Assembly: GCA_029433345.1 (NCBI GenBank)
Contig: JAQTHY010000001.1
Span: forward strand, 1,426,001-1,490,000
DNA from: Orbaceae bacterium ESL0727
GTDB taxonomy: Bacteria > Pseudomonadota > Gammaproteobacteria > Enterobacterales > Orbaceae
Reading direction: 5' to 3'
Length of the DNA: 64,000 nt
Each line of letters starts with the position of its first letter. The stretch's first letter is position 1. A program made the translations under genes and the position numbers. Of the stretch, positions 14,823 through 22,772 are shown piece by piece. The notes beneath the pieces are model-generated. The model was not told where the DNA came from. It made no database searches and saw nothing but the letters and a program-made list of their open reading frames with translations.

Positions 14823-15491
14823 ATGTCAGACACACTCTATCAAGCTATCGAAGAGCAAATAAAACGCTCGCAATCCACAATATTTACTGCGCTACCGGCA
14901 ACGGTTATCGCGTTTGACGGCCATACCGTACAGTGTAAGGCGATGATTAACAAAGTATTAGCTAACGGTCAAGAGATAGCTATTCCTCCCCTAGTCGATG
15001 TGCCAGTCCAGTTTCCGCATGCGGGTGGATTTTGTATTACGGTACCGATAAAGGCCGGCGATGAAGGGTTGGTGATCTTTTCGAGTCGCTGTATTGACGG
15101 TTGGTTTGCATCAGGTCAAACCTCAAAACCGCTTGATAATCGAATTAATGATTTGAGCGACGGCTTTTTTATTCCCGGTTGCAATAGTGTTCCGCATAAA
15201 ATTCCCGTTTTTTATCACGATGGTATATCGATGCAGACTGATGATGGCTCAACGCATATTCGATTAACAAACGGCACTATTTATATTAAAGGGAATATTG
15301 AGCACCAAGGCAATACCAAACAACTGGGCAACTATAATCAAACGGGTAGCTTTAATCAAAGCGGGGGTAATACGTCCAGTAACGGTACTATCACCGCACA
15401 AGATATCAAAACGAACAAAGGTATTGACCTCAATAAGCATGTACATGCGGGCGTGCAAAGTGGTGGTAGCACAACTAAGGAGCCACAATAA
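14823..15491 (+). CDS. Membrane-puncturing spike (Gp138/gpV-like)
   Basis: A 222-aa baseplate spike. Residues 10-130 form the OB-fold Gp138-type N-terminal domain (TVIAFDGHTVQCKAMI, GDEGLVIFSSRCIDGWF). Residues 140-200 are a beta-helical repeat (IEHQGNTKQLGNYNQTGSFNQSGG), and the apex carries the metal-binding HxH pair H206/H208 in NKHVHAGVQSGGSTT. The sharp metal-capped tip pierces the outer membrane on sheath contraction. The stop overlaps the next start (TAATG). Confidence 0.85.
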   Translation: MSDTLYQAIEEQIKRSQSTIFTALPATVIAFDGHTVQCKAMINKVLANGQEIAIPPLVDVPVQFPHAGGFCITVPIKAGDEGLVIFSSRCIDGWFASGQTSKPLDNRINDLSDGFFIPGCNSVPHKIPVFYHDGISMQTDDGSTHIRLTNGTIYIKGNIEHQGNTKQLGNYNQTGSFNQSGGNTSSNGTITAQDIKTNKGIDLNKHVHAGVQSGGSTTKEPQ

Positions 15492-15856
15492 TGAAAGTAC
15501 GAGAACTGGACAATAACCATGATTGGACATTTGGGCATGGTTTAGCTAACTACCTGACCGATTCCGCTGCGATAGCGCAATGTGTAAAGACTAAATTATT
15601 AGCATTAAAAAGAGATTGGTTTCTAAATCGTGATGAAGGTATCGCATGGTTCGACTATCTCACTAAAAATCCAAATACTAAACAGTTAGAAACCGATGTC
15701 AAAACCGAAATTTTTAACGTAGATGGCGTAGTCAGTATCGATAAATTCGACATTTTACTCGATACCGACACCCGAGAATTTCTCATCCAAATCACCTACA
15801 CCGACAAATATAACAAATCAAACGAGGCGGCATTTAATGTTACAGATAACCGATAA
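15491..15856 (+). CDS. Baseplate wedge protein (gp25/gpW-like)
   Basis: A 121-aa protein between spike and J-type wedge, with the gp25-like order of motifs (ALKRDWFLNRDEGIAWFDYL, then VDGVVSIDKFDI). It initiates sheath assembly at the baseplate. It overlaps the following J gene by 20 nt. Confidence 0.75.
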   Translation: MKVRELDNNHDWTFGHGLANYLTDSAAIAQCVKTKLLALKRDWFLNRDEGIAWFDYLTKNPNTKQLETDVKTEIFNVDGVVSIDKFDILLDTDTREFLIQITYTDKYNKSNEAAFNVTDNR

Positions 15857-16958
15857 AGGTATGATTATTGATGATTTTGATACGATAAGAAACCGTTTAG
15901 TCGAATCGTTCAAATCGATTTATGGTGAAAATGTTAACCTAGATAGCGATACGCCTGACGGTCAACTATTAGGGTTGTTTTCGCAAGAACTGTTTAATAT
16001 TCATCAATCCGTTTCGTTCATTGTGCAGATGTTAGACCCGTATCAAGCAACCGGGCAATGGTTAGAACAGCGGGCAATGTATGCAGGACTAGTTAGAATC
16101 ACTGCCTCTTATTCTTATATCGATGAAGTGATTATTACAGGTAAGCCGAAAACTATCATTCCATACAATGCGATTTTTATCGATTCAAATAAAAATAGAT
16201 GGATAACTACTCACGCAGTCACATTGAACGAACTCGGTAGCGCAAGGGTAAAATGCAGGTCGCAAGAGCTTGGCAATTTTACTGTTAAACCGCTAGATGA
16301 GTTCACTGCGAGCACTATTATTATCGGTGTTGAGAAAATAACAGCAAATACTAGTAGTTATGGTGGAGTTGATGAAGAAACGGACACACAATTATTAAAA
16401 CGGTTTATGCTTTCTCATTCAATCAACAATTATGATGATAGACGAGGTATGCAATCAGCCTTGATTAATATAACTGGTGTAACTAAATGTGTTGTTTACG
16501 AAAATTATACTAATCAAACAGACGATAAAGGTGTCTCCGCTCATTCTATTAACGTTGTTCTACTCGGTGGTGATGATAAACGTATTGCCGAAGTCATCAC
16601 TAAAAAGAAAATCGGTGGCTGCGGACTATTCGGTCAAATCCAATCATCGTATTTATTAGACGGCATATCACGAACAGTCTATTTTGATAGACCTAAAAAA
16701 ATATCAGTTAATGTTTCAATGACGCTAGGACGCTACAAATCATTTAGCGATATCAATACTGATGAAATTATTACTAATTTAAAAAATATGGATTTTGATA
16801 TTGGCGAGAGTGTTTATTCATCGCGAATTATATCAAATATCAATTTAGTCGACGGATTCTATATTAAGCAACTCACAGTAAATAATTCCAATATTGCCAA
16901 TATTAACTGTCGCGAATATGCACAGATTGCGAATGTCGAGGTGCTTATTGATGATTAG
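15837..16958 (+). CDS. Baseplate J-like wedge protein
   Basis: A 373-aa protein of the Baseplate_J family: the N terminus GENVNLDSDTPDGQLLGLFSQ and GQWLEQRAMYAGLVR are typical, as is the central E-T-D-x-x-L-L-x-R-F-stretch (VDEETDTQLLKRFML). It forms the outer baseplate wedge that links to fibres. The last 8 nt overlap the DUF2612 start (ATGATTAG). Confidence 0.9.
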   Translation: MLQITDKGMIIDDFDTIRNRLVESFKSIYGENVNLDSDTPDGQLLGLFSQELFNIHQSVSFIVQMLDPYQATGQWLEQRAMYAGLVRITASYSYIDEVIITGKPKTIIPYNAIFIDSNKNRWITTHAVTLNELGSARVKCRSQELGNFTVKPLDEFTASTIIIGVEKITANTSSYGGVDEETDTQLLKRFMLSHSINNYDDRRGMQSALINITGVTKCVVYENYTNQTDDKGVSAHSINVVLLGGDDKRIAEVITKKKIGGCGLFGQIQSSYLLDGISRTVYFDRPKKISVNVSMTLGRYKSFSDINTDEIITNLKNMDFDIGESVYSSRIISNINLVDGFYIKQLTVNNSNIANINCREYAQIANVEVLIDD

Positions 16959-17607
16959 AACGGACTTCCTCATTTGGCAATATCGCAATAAGCCCAAAGC
17001 AATTGGTACTATCAAAGCTATCTACAGGGAAACCGATAATACATTTAAAAGTGTTATCAAGATTAGTGACATTCTCAATATTGAAACAGCCACTGGTTTT
17101 GCGTTAGATCTGGTCGGTCGTCACGTCGGTGTATCGCGAATATTACCCAAAGCGGTTGCTAAAGAATATTTTGGCTTTTGTGAAGATAACTCATCGCTTG
17201 CTTTTGGTATCGGTGAATTTTATCGCTATGGTGACTCTTTATCTGCAAGTGTCGTTTTAAGTGATAACGACTACCGATTCTTTATTAAAGCCAGAATTAC
17301 CAAAAATTACCAATCTGGCGAGATATCAAACATCGTCAAGTCGATTAAATTCGTCATCGGTGAAAACGGTAATGTAATCGATATCCAAGACATGACGATG
17401 AACATTATCGTAAATGGCGAATATCTAAATACATTAACACTCTACGCAATAAGCCAGTTAGATATCTTAGTACGTCCTGTTGGCGTTATGTATCGCTATC
17501 TCGTTTTAACTAATAACGAACCGTTCGGTTTTTCAAACGATAAAGGTGCATATGCATTTAATATTGGTACTTTCGTTAGACTTAAAGAAATAGGAATCAC
17601 ACAATGA
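16951..17607 (+). CDS. Baseplate wedge / fibre-network protein (DUF2612)
   Basis: 218 aa from ATG 16951 (MIRTDFLIWQYRNKPKA). The DUF2612 pattern is clear: ATGFALDLVGRHVGVSR and the C-terminal NNEPFGFSNDKGAYAFNIGTF. It occupies the position of the protein connecting the wedge to the tail fibre. Its stop overlaps the fibre ATG by 4 nt. A diverged copy of its 3' end recurs at 19644-19744. Confidence 0.8.
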   Translation: MIRTDFLIWQYRNKPKAIGTIKAIYRETDNTFKSVIKISDILNIETATGFALDLVGRHVGVSRILPKAVAKEYFGFCEDNSSLAFGIGEFYRYGDSLSASVVLSDNDYRFFIKARITKNYQSGEISNIVKSIKFVIGENGNVIDIQDMTMNIIVNGEYLNTLTLYAISQLDILVRPVGVMYRYLVLTNNEPFGFSNDKGAYAFNIGTFVRLKEIGITQ

Positions 17608-19025
17608 TTATTCAGAAAAAACCAGATTATTTACTCTTTGCAAGTGATGCAAAAAGCGGAGAATTGACATCGTTCCCAGATGTAAAAAGGGGATGGGGCG
17701 TTACAATAGACCAAACAGCGTCTAAACCGCCTATGGAATGGATGAATGGCGCATTTAATCGCATTGACGCAAATACATTGTATATGCTTCAGCAAGGTAT
17801 ACCCGAGTGGGATGCTGTTGTCCTTTACCCAGTAAATGCAATTATAAAATATAATGGTGTTTTATATATCTCAAAAATATCGAGCAACAACGTAGTACCG
17901 ACATCTGATCCCGCAAAATGGACTAAGTTAATTCAAGATGCGTCAACATCTCAAGCCGGTATTGTTAAACTTAGCTCATCAATCAATAGCACATCAGAAA
18001 CAGAAGCATCAACCCCAGCGGCAACTAAAAAAGCGTATGACTTGGCGGCTGGCGCTGTCCAAAAAAACGGCGACACGATGACGGGTGATTTAACTATTAA
18101 TAAATCAATACCGAGGGCCATACTAGCTGATAAATCAGGTGCTGGTGTTGTACTGGTAAGTAACGATGTGGGTTTTCACGTTTATGATATGAAAAATACA
18201 AATAATTCAGCTGTAACACTGAATTACGCTAGTGGAGCATTTAATTTCAAAGAAACGCCAATAATAAAAGATAAACCAGCATTAAAAAAAGGAGATGCTG
18301 GAGTAAATGCAGCAGCAGTTAACTTATCAACAAATCCGACATATATGAGCTCTGGATTTGTGAAAATTTGTGCAACTGATTTAAAAATCACGGGTATGAA
18401 TAATTATGAAGAAATTTGCGGATTTCAAAGCTCGTCTAGCGGTAACACTTTTGCTTTTCAATTTTTTGGTGTGAATACTAACGGTCGCCCGCTACGTGCT
18501 TTCTGTAGAGCCGTTTCTGGTGTATCAGATGCATCAGAAATACAAGAATTTATCACAACAGCAAATATCAATAACTACTCATTACCCGCCGGTATTCCCC
18601 AACCTTGGCCAAGCACAACTCTACCCACGGGTTGGTTTAAATGTAATGGTGCCACGTTTGATAAAAATAAATATCCACGACTCGCTGCCGCTTACCCATC
18701 CGGCATTTTACCTGATCTACGTGGCGAATTTATTCGTGGTTGGGATGATGGTAAAAAGGTGGATGATGGGCGAGCTATTTTAAGCAATCAAGGGGACGCA
18801 ATTCGGAATATAACAGGTGCACTTAATAATATTGTATCTAGCTTTTCCTCAAATACAAGCAATGATAGTGCGTTGTATTTTTCTAATAGACGTTCACCAG
18901 CATATGCCGGCAATTCTGTTGGTACTCACGTCGACTTAAATCTTGATGTGTCACGTACAGTCCCAACCGCCAACGAAAATCGTCCACGCAATGTCGCATT
19001 TTTATATATTGTTAGAGCAGAATAA
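17604..19025 (+). CDS. Tail fibre 1, with phage tail-collar domain
   Basis: A 473-aa receptor-binding fibre. The N terminus (MIIQKKPDYLLFASDAK...GWGVTIDQTASKPPMEWMNGAFNRID) is the baseplate-attachment region. Residues about 110-150 carry one Phage_fiber_2 unit (TSQAGIVKLSSSINS...AYDLA). Residues about 328-395 form a Phage Tail Collar domain (PTGWFKCNGATFDKNKYPRLA, PDLRGEFIRGWDDG), and the end ENRPRNVAFLYIVRAE is typical of such fibres. It is followed by its own chaperone at 19035. Confidence 0.88.
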   Translation: MIIQKKPDYLLFASDAKSGELTSFPDVKRGWGVTIDQTASKPPMEWMNGAFNRIDANTLYMLQQGIPEWDAVVLYPVNAIIKYNGVLYISKISSNNVVPTSDPAKWTKLIQDASTSQAGIVKLSSSINSTSETEASTPAATKKAYDLAAGAVQKNGDTMTGDLTINKSIPRAILADKSGAGVVLVSNDVGFHVYDMKNTNNSAVTLNYASGAFNFKETPIIKDKPALKKGDAGVNAAAVNLSTNPTYMSSGFVKICATDLKITGMNNYEEICGFQSSSSGNTFAFQFFGVNTNGRPLRAFCRAVSGVSDASEIQEFITTANINNYSLPAGIPQPWPSTTLPTGWFKCNGATFDKNKYPRLAAAYPSGILPDLRGEFIRGWDDGKKVDDGRAILSNQGDAIRNITGALNNIVSSFSSNTSNDSALYFSNRRSPAYAGNSVGTHVDLNLDVSRTVPTANENRPRNVAFLYIVRAE

Positions 19026-19034
19026 GGAAAAATA

Positions 19035-19643
19035 ATGAAATATCAACTACAACCAGAACAAGCCCAATTCGATAACAACGGCTTAGCTATCAAAGCAGGC
19101 TGGGTATTAATTTTTAATGTCGATTCAATCACAAACGAATACCAAGATGCCAGTTACGAATATTTACCAATCGGCGTTGGTTTGCCGGCTGGCGCTTATT
19201 TAGATGCACCAAAAGCCGTAGATGACGGTAAAGCGATTGTGCGTGATGGCAAAAAATGGATATACCTAAATGATTATCGTGGCCAAACAATCTACTCAAC
19301 CGAAACGGGGAAAGAGTCAACGCAAAATAATATAGGCGATATTCCCGCTAACTACACATTGCTAGCACCGACCAGTGAATTTGATTCGTGGGATGGCGAG
19401 AAGTGGCTATTAGATACCGCAAAACAGCATCAGCATGAGGTTGATATTGCGGCGCAACAAAAAAACGAACTGATTAGCGAAGCAACAGATAAAATTAGCT
19501 ATTTGCAAGATGCCGTTGATGCCGACATTGCTACCAGCGAAGAAGTGGCAGCGCTAGCAAATTGGAAAAAATATCGCGTGTTACTCAATCGCATTAATGT
19601 TGATAATGCACCCGATATCACGTGGACAGAAAAACCGGAATAG
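19035..19643 (+). CDS. Tail fibre assembly chaperone 1 (Tfa)
   Basis: A 202-aa Caudo_TAP-type protein. The N-terminal half is a beta domain (AGWVLIFNVDSITNEYQDASYEYLPIGVGLP), followed by FDSWDGEKW and the C-terminal helical region ISYLQDAVDADIATSEEVAAL ending in W-x-x-Y-R-V-L-L-x-R-I and a tryptophan-proline end. Tfa proteins assist folding of the cognate fibre tip. Confidence 0.88.
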   Translation: MKYQLQPEQAQFDNNGLAIKAGWVLIFNVDSITNEYQDASYEYLPIGVGLPAGAYLDAPKAVDDGKAIVRDGKKWIYLNDYRGQTIYSTETGKESTQNNIGDIPANYTLLAPTSEFDSWDGEKWLLDTAKQHQHEVDIAAQQKNELISEATDKISYLQDAVDADIATSEEVAALANWKKYRVLLNRINVDNAPDITWTEKPE

Positions 19644-19744
19644 TATTTTTAACAAATAATAAACCATTTGGATGTTCAAGTGATACAGCGTCTATGCTTT
19701 TCATGTTGGCGCCTTTGTTAGACGTAAAAAATAGGAATCAGACA
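19644..19744 (+). pseudogene. Relic of the DUF2612 gene 3' end
   Basis: Translated in the frame of the following fibre, this stretch reads VFLTNNKPFGCSSDTASMLF, matching the DUF2612 C terminus (VLTNNEPFGFSNDKGAYAF) encoded at 17506-17604. As at the first copy, it runs directly into a fibre start. It marks the edge of a duplication that copied the wedge 3' end together with the fibre 5' region. It has no start of its own. Confidence 0.75.
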
Positions 19745-20698
19745 ATGATTATACAGAAAAAACCGGATTATTTACTTTTCGCCAGTGACGCCAAAAATGG
19801 CGAATTAGTCAATTTCCCTGATGTGAAAAGGGGATGGGGCGTCACCATTGACCAAACTGCGTCTAAACCCCCAATGGAATGGATGAACGGTGCCTTTAAC
19901 CGTATTGATGCCAATACATTATATTTATTACAGCAAGGGGTGCCAGAATGGGATGCATTAGTACTTTACCCAACTAATGCAATTATAAAATACAATGCTG
20001 TTTTATATATCGCAAAAATACAAAATAATAATGTCACACCTACTGACACAACTAAATGGACTAAATTCATTCAAGATGCGTCAACATCTCAAGCCGGTAT
20101 TGTTAAACTTAGCTCAGCAACAGATAGCGAATCAGAAACTATCGCTGCGTCATCAAAAGCAGTAAAAATAGCATATGATTTAGCTAACGTAGCTAAAAAA
20201 ACAGCAGAGACGGACGGAACAACTACAACTAAAAATCGAGTTAAACTCAACTCATCAATTAATAGCGCATCAGAAACCGAAGCTGCAACACCAAAGGCCG
20301 TAAGCGATGCTTACAGCAAGCTATTAGACGAGATAAATATTTATGTAGCGATGAATAAAAGCACTACTTTCGTCTATACAGCTAAAGCTAGTGATAACTC
20401 AGTCAAATTACCATTCGCGCCATCCAGCATCCTCGTTTGCGTGAACGGGTTAACTCAAGCAATCGAAAAAAATTATACAGTTGAAGCTGACACGCTTTAT
20501 TTTGCAGAAAATTCACTAATTGCGGGCGATATTATTCTGTGCTTATTAAACCCACCAAAATCAGTTGTTAGAACACTGATTACAACAAATATCGTATCGA
20601 CAGATTCGGCAAATTTAATAAAAGAGGGTACAGACGGTGGGGCGCTACTTCGTAACACTGATGTACAGTTTATTAAAAGTATCAATATAGAACAATGA
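19745..20698 (+). CDS. Tail fibre 2 (paralogue of fibre 1)
   Basis: 317 aa from ATG 19745. The first 150 residues are nearly identical to fibre 1 (MIIQKKPDYLLFASDAK, TASKPPMEWMNGAFNRID), so it would use the same attachment site. It then has two Phage_fiber_2 units (QAGIVKLSSATDS, KNRVKLNSSINS) and an unrelated beta-rich C terminus (SSILVCVNGLTQAIEKNYTVE). It lacks the collar domain. The frame is open upstream to 19622 through the DUF2612 relic, but the conserved fibre start is at 19745. Confidence 0.8.
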   Translation: MIIQKKPDYLLFASDAKNGELVNFPDVKRGWGVTIDQTASKPPMEWMNGAFNRIDANTLYLLQQGVPEWDALVLYPTNAIIKYNAVLYIAKIQNNNVTPTDTTKWTKFIQDASTSQAGIVKLSSATDSESETIAASSKAVKIAYDLANVAKKTAETDGTTTTKNRVKLNSSINSASETEAATPKAVSDAYSKLLDEINIYVAMNKSTTFVYTAKASDNSVKLPFAPSSILVCVNGLTQAIEKNYTVEADTLYFAENSLIAGDIILCLLNPPKSVVRTLITTNIVSTDSANLIKEGTDGGALLRNTDVQFIKSINIEQ

Positions 20699-20711
20699 CT
20701 GGAGAGAAAAC

Positions 20712-21104
20712 ATGGCAGTAACACGCGTTACATTTAAATTTAATTTGTCGGACGGGTTAGTACAAACGCAAACTATCGACATTCCTAACGGAAAGGATGG
20801 AGCTAATGGCAAAGATGGAGAAGGTATTCACATAAAAGGTGCTGTCGCAAATAAGAATAGTTTGCCAGCAACAGGTAATGTAAATGGTGATATCTGGACA
20901 ATCACTAGCACGCTAGAAGTGGCAGTCTGGGACGGTTCAAAATGGAATTATTCATCGCTAAATGTGTTAAAGGGCGACAAAGGTGATAAAGGCGATAAAG
21001 GAGATACCGGAGCAGCTGGAGCTACCGGTGCAAAGGGAGATACTGTAGCTCAAGGAGCTAAGGGCGACAGGGGGGGATACAGGTGCAACTGGTGCAAAAG
21101 GTGA
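20712..21104 (+). CDS. Collagen-like fibre-tip protein, frameshifted at a G7 tract
   Basis: As read, 130 aa. A short beta N terminus (VTFKFNLSDGLVQTQTIDIPNGKDG) is followed by a domain with DIWTITSTLEVAVWDGSKW and a collagen-like Gly-x-y run (GDKGDKGDKGDTGAAGATGAKGD). After seven G (21070-21076) the frame changes to a nonsense tail (GGYRCNWCKR). With six G, the Gly-x-y pattern continues (DTGATGAKGDTGTRG) to a stop at 21160-21162. The gene is therefore either frameshifted (off) or phase variable. SD GGAGAG lies upstream. Confidence 0.8.
   Translation: MAVTRVTFKFNLSDGLVQTQTIDIPNGKDGANGKDGEGIHIKGAVANKNSLPATGNVNGDIWTITSTLEVAVWDGSKWNYSSLNVLKGDKGDKGDKGDTGAAGATGAKGDTVAQGAKGDRGGYRCNWCKR
21070..21076 (+). 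repeat. Homopolymeric G7 tract
   Basis: Seven consecutive G inside the collagen-like gene. Loss of one base restores the Gly-x-y frame to 21162, so this tract sets the reading frame of the protein's C terminus. Confidence 0.85.
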
Positions 21105-21172
21105 CACTGGTACAAGAGGTATAAGTATTTCAACTATCACATGCACAGCGGTTCAAGTTTGATGGAGTTACT

Positions 21173-21478
21173 ATGTCTAGCACAAAAGTAACATTAAAAA
21201 TTGGGCTGACAGACAACACAACGAAAGAAATTTCGTTTGTCGTTCCCAATGGTAAAGACGGCAAAGACGGAATTGGCGCATCTCTGCAAAACTATCACGT
21301 AACTATTACATCGAATAATCAAGCAAGTATTTCTATTCAATCAGGATTAACACCGGTTACTCTATTCGTCAATGGCGTAGCACAGAACAGCGATTTTTGG
21401 AGCTTTTCTAACAATCAAATCGAACTCGGTACCGGTTTAGTCATTAACGCTATTGTTATGTTTACAGCTTATAAATAA
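21173..21478 (+). CDS. Collagen-like tip protein paralogue (short)
   Basis: 101 aa. The N terminus (VTLKIGLTDNTTKEISFVVPNGKDGKDG) is a diverged copy of that of the preceding gene, but the Gly-x-y run is reduced to two triplets and a different C terminus follows (GLTPVTLFVNGVAQ...VINAIVMFTAYK). That C terminus resembles the final beta domain of fibre 2 (ILVCVNGLTQAIEKN), suggesting domain shuffling among the tip genes. Confidence 0.65.
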   Translation: MSSTKVTLKIGLTDNTTKEISFVVPNGKDGKDGIGASLQNYHVTITSNNQASISIQSGLTPVTLFVNGVAQNSDFWSFSNNQIELGTGLVINAIVMFTAYK

Positions 21479-21494
21479 TAAAAGGAGCAAAAAA

Positions 21495-22388
21495 ATGGCA
21501 AGACCAACAGGTGGAATTTTACGATTCCCGATAACTAATAGTCTCGGCACATCAACAACGCTAGCAGCAAGTCAAAAGTTAGTGAACGATGTCGCGAGTA
21601 CAGCGTTAAAAAAAGGCGATTATGGTATTGGTACAACAGATTTACCTTTTCTTGCTAATTTCGCTGCATTTGATATTCAAAATGGGCAATATTATGCACG
21701 CGGATCAATGTCATCGTCAGCAAGTTTAAATGCACCACCAGGCTCTGGTAATACAGTTCTTACAGTAACAGTTAAAAATTATTCACAACTTGTTGTTCAC
21801 TTTGAAGTTATTGAAACTAGCGGGCAAATGCAAAGAAAATGGATCGGTCAACACTACAAAGATGTCAATTATATTTCACCGGTTATTTGGTCAGAAATAA
21901 TCACTATTAATAGTATCGCATCAACATCACGATACGGAACCACTAAACTTAATTCGGCAACAAATAGTATATCAGAGGCAGAAGCTGCAACACCTTTTGC
22001 AATAAAAAAAGTATATGATTTTGCTAATGAAATCAAGAGTAATCTCCCGATTACTTATGTTTGGTATCCGGGAGGCTCCGAACAATCGCCCGGAATACTA
22101 TATAACAACCAGCGCATCATTTTTGATAACCCATTTCAATTAAATAGTAGAGTCCTTTGCTGGGTCGAATTTTTAGAGAATAATATTTGGTATAAACATG
22201 ATGAAATCATATATAACGGGCGTGACGGACTTGGGACTAAAACGAACAATTATGGTAATAAAATAGTGATCCAAACTGGTAGTAGCAGTGTACGCACACA
22301 ATCGTATCACGACGGTAATCCTGTTGGTGTTTTTAATTTCCCAAACAGTTTGCCGTACCGTGTAATTTTAGTTAGATTAACAAATTAA
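21495..22388 (+). CDS. Tail fibre 3
   Basis: 297 aa from ATG 21495 behind AAAGGAGC. The N terminus (RPTGGILRFPITNSLGTSTTLAASQKLVNDVAS) differs from fibres 1 and 2, but residues about 150-185 hold the same Phage_fiber_2 unit (STSRYGTTKLNSATNSISEAEAATP). The C terminus (VWYPGGSEQSPGILYNN...) is a separate, probably receptor-binding, domain. It is followed by the second Tfa-like gene 12 nt later. Confidence 0.75.
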   Translation: MARPTGGILRFPITNSLGTSTTLAASQKLVNDVASTALKKGDYGIGTTDLPFLANFAAFDIQNGQYYARGSMSSSASLNAPPGSGNTVLTVTVKNYSQLVVHFEVIETSGQMQRKWIGQHYKDVNYISPVIWSEIITINSIASTSRYGTTKLNSATNSISEAEAATPFAIKKVYDFANEIKSNLPITYVWYPGGSEQSPGILYNNQRIIFDNPFQLNSRVLCWVEFLENNIWYKHDEIIYNGRDGLGTKTNNYGNKIVIQTGSSSVRTQSYHDGNPVGVFNFPNSLPYRVILVRLTN

Positions 22389-22400
22389 AATGAGACAAAC

Positions 22401-22772
22401 ATGAATAAATATATTTTCGGTAAAATTGACGATTCTTTTTTTGAAATAATTTTAACAGATGATGAAAACGTGACAGCAAAAGAAGGATTTGTTCTAATGA
22501 AAGAAGAACGCCCTGGCATTGATTATATTGCAGATAAGCGTGGGGAATGGATCATTGATACAAAAAGACACATTAAAGATAATGAAGCTACTGTGTCACA
22601 ATTACTTAGTGAAGCAAATAATCAAATCGGAATCCTGCAAGATATTATTGATTTGGATATGCAAGAAGCTGATGAAGAACAGCAGCTAAAAGCGTGGAAA
22701 AAATATCGGATTTTATTATTACGTGTTGACGTTAGTTCAGTTAATATTGATTGGCCAACAAAGCCTATTTAA
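22401..22772 (+). CDS. Tail fibre assembly chaperone 2 (short Tfa)
   Basis: A 123-aa protein. The C-terminal 60 residues (LLSEANNQIGILQDIIDLDMQEADEEQQLKAWKKYR..LLRVDV) align by eye with the Tfa at 19035-19643. The N-terminal domain is shorter and different. Presumably it is dedicated to fibre 3. It converges with the acetyltransferase gene, overlapping by 8 nt. Confidence 0.8.
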   Translation: MNKYIFGKIDDSFFEIILTDDENVTAKEGFVLMKEERPGIDYIADKRGEWIIDTKRHIKDNEATVSQLLSEANNQIGILQDIIDLDMQEADEEQQLKAWKKYRILLLRVDVSSVNIDWPTKPI

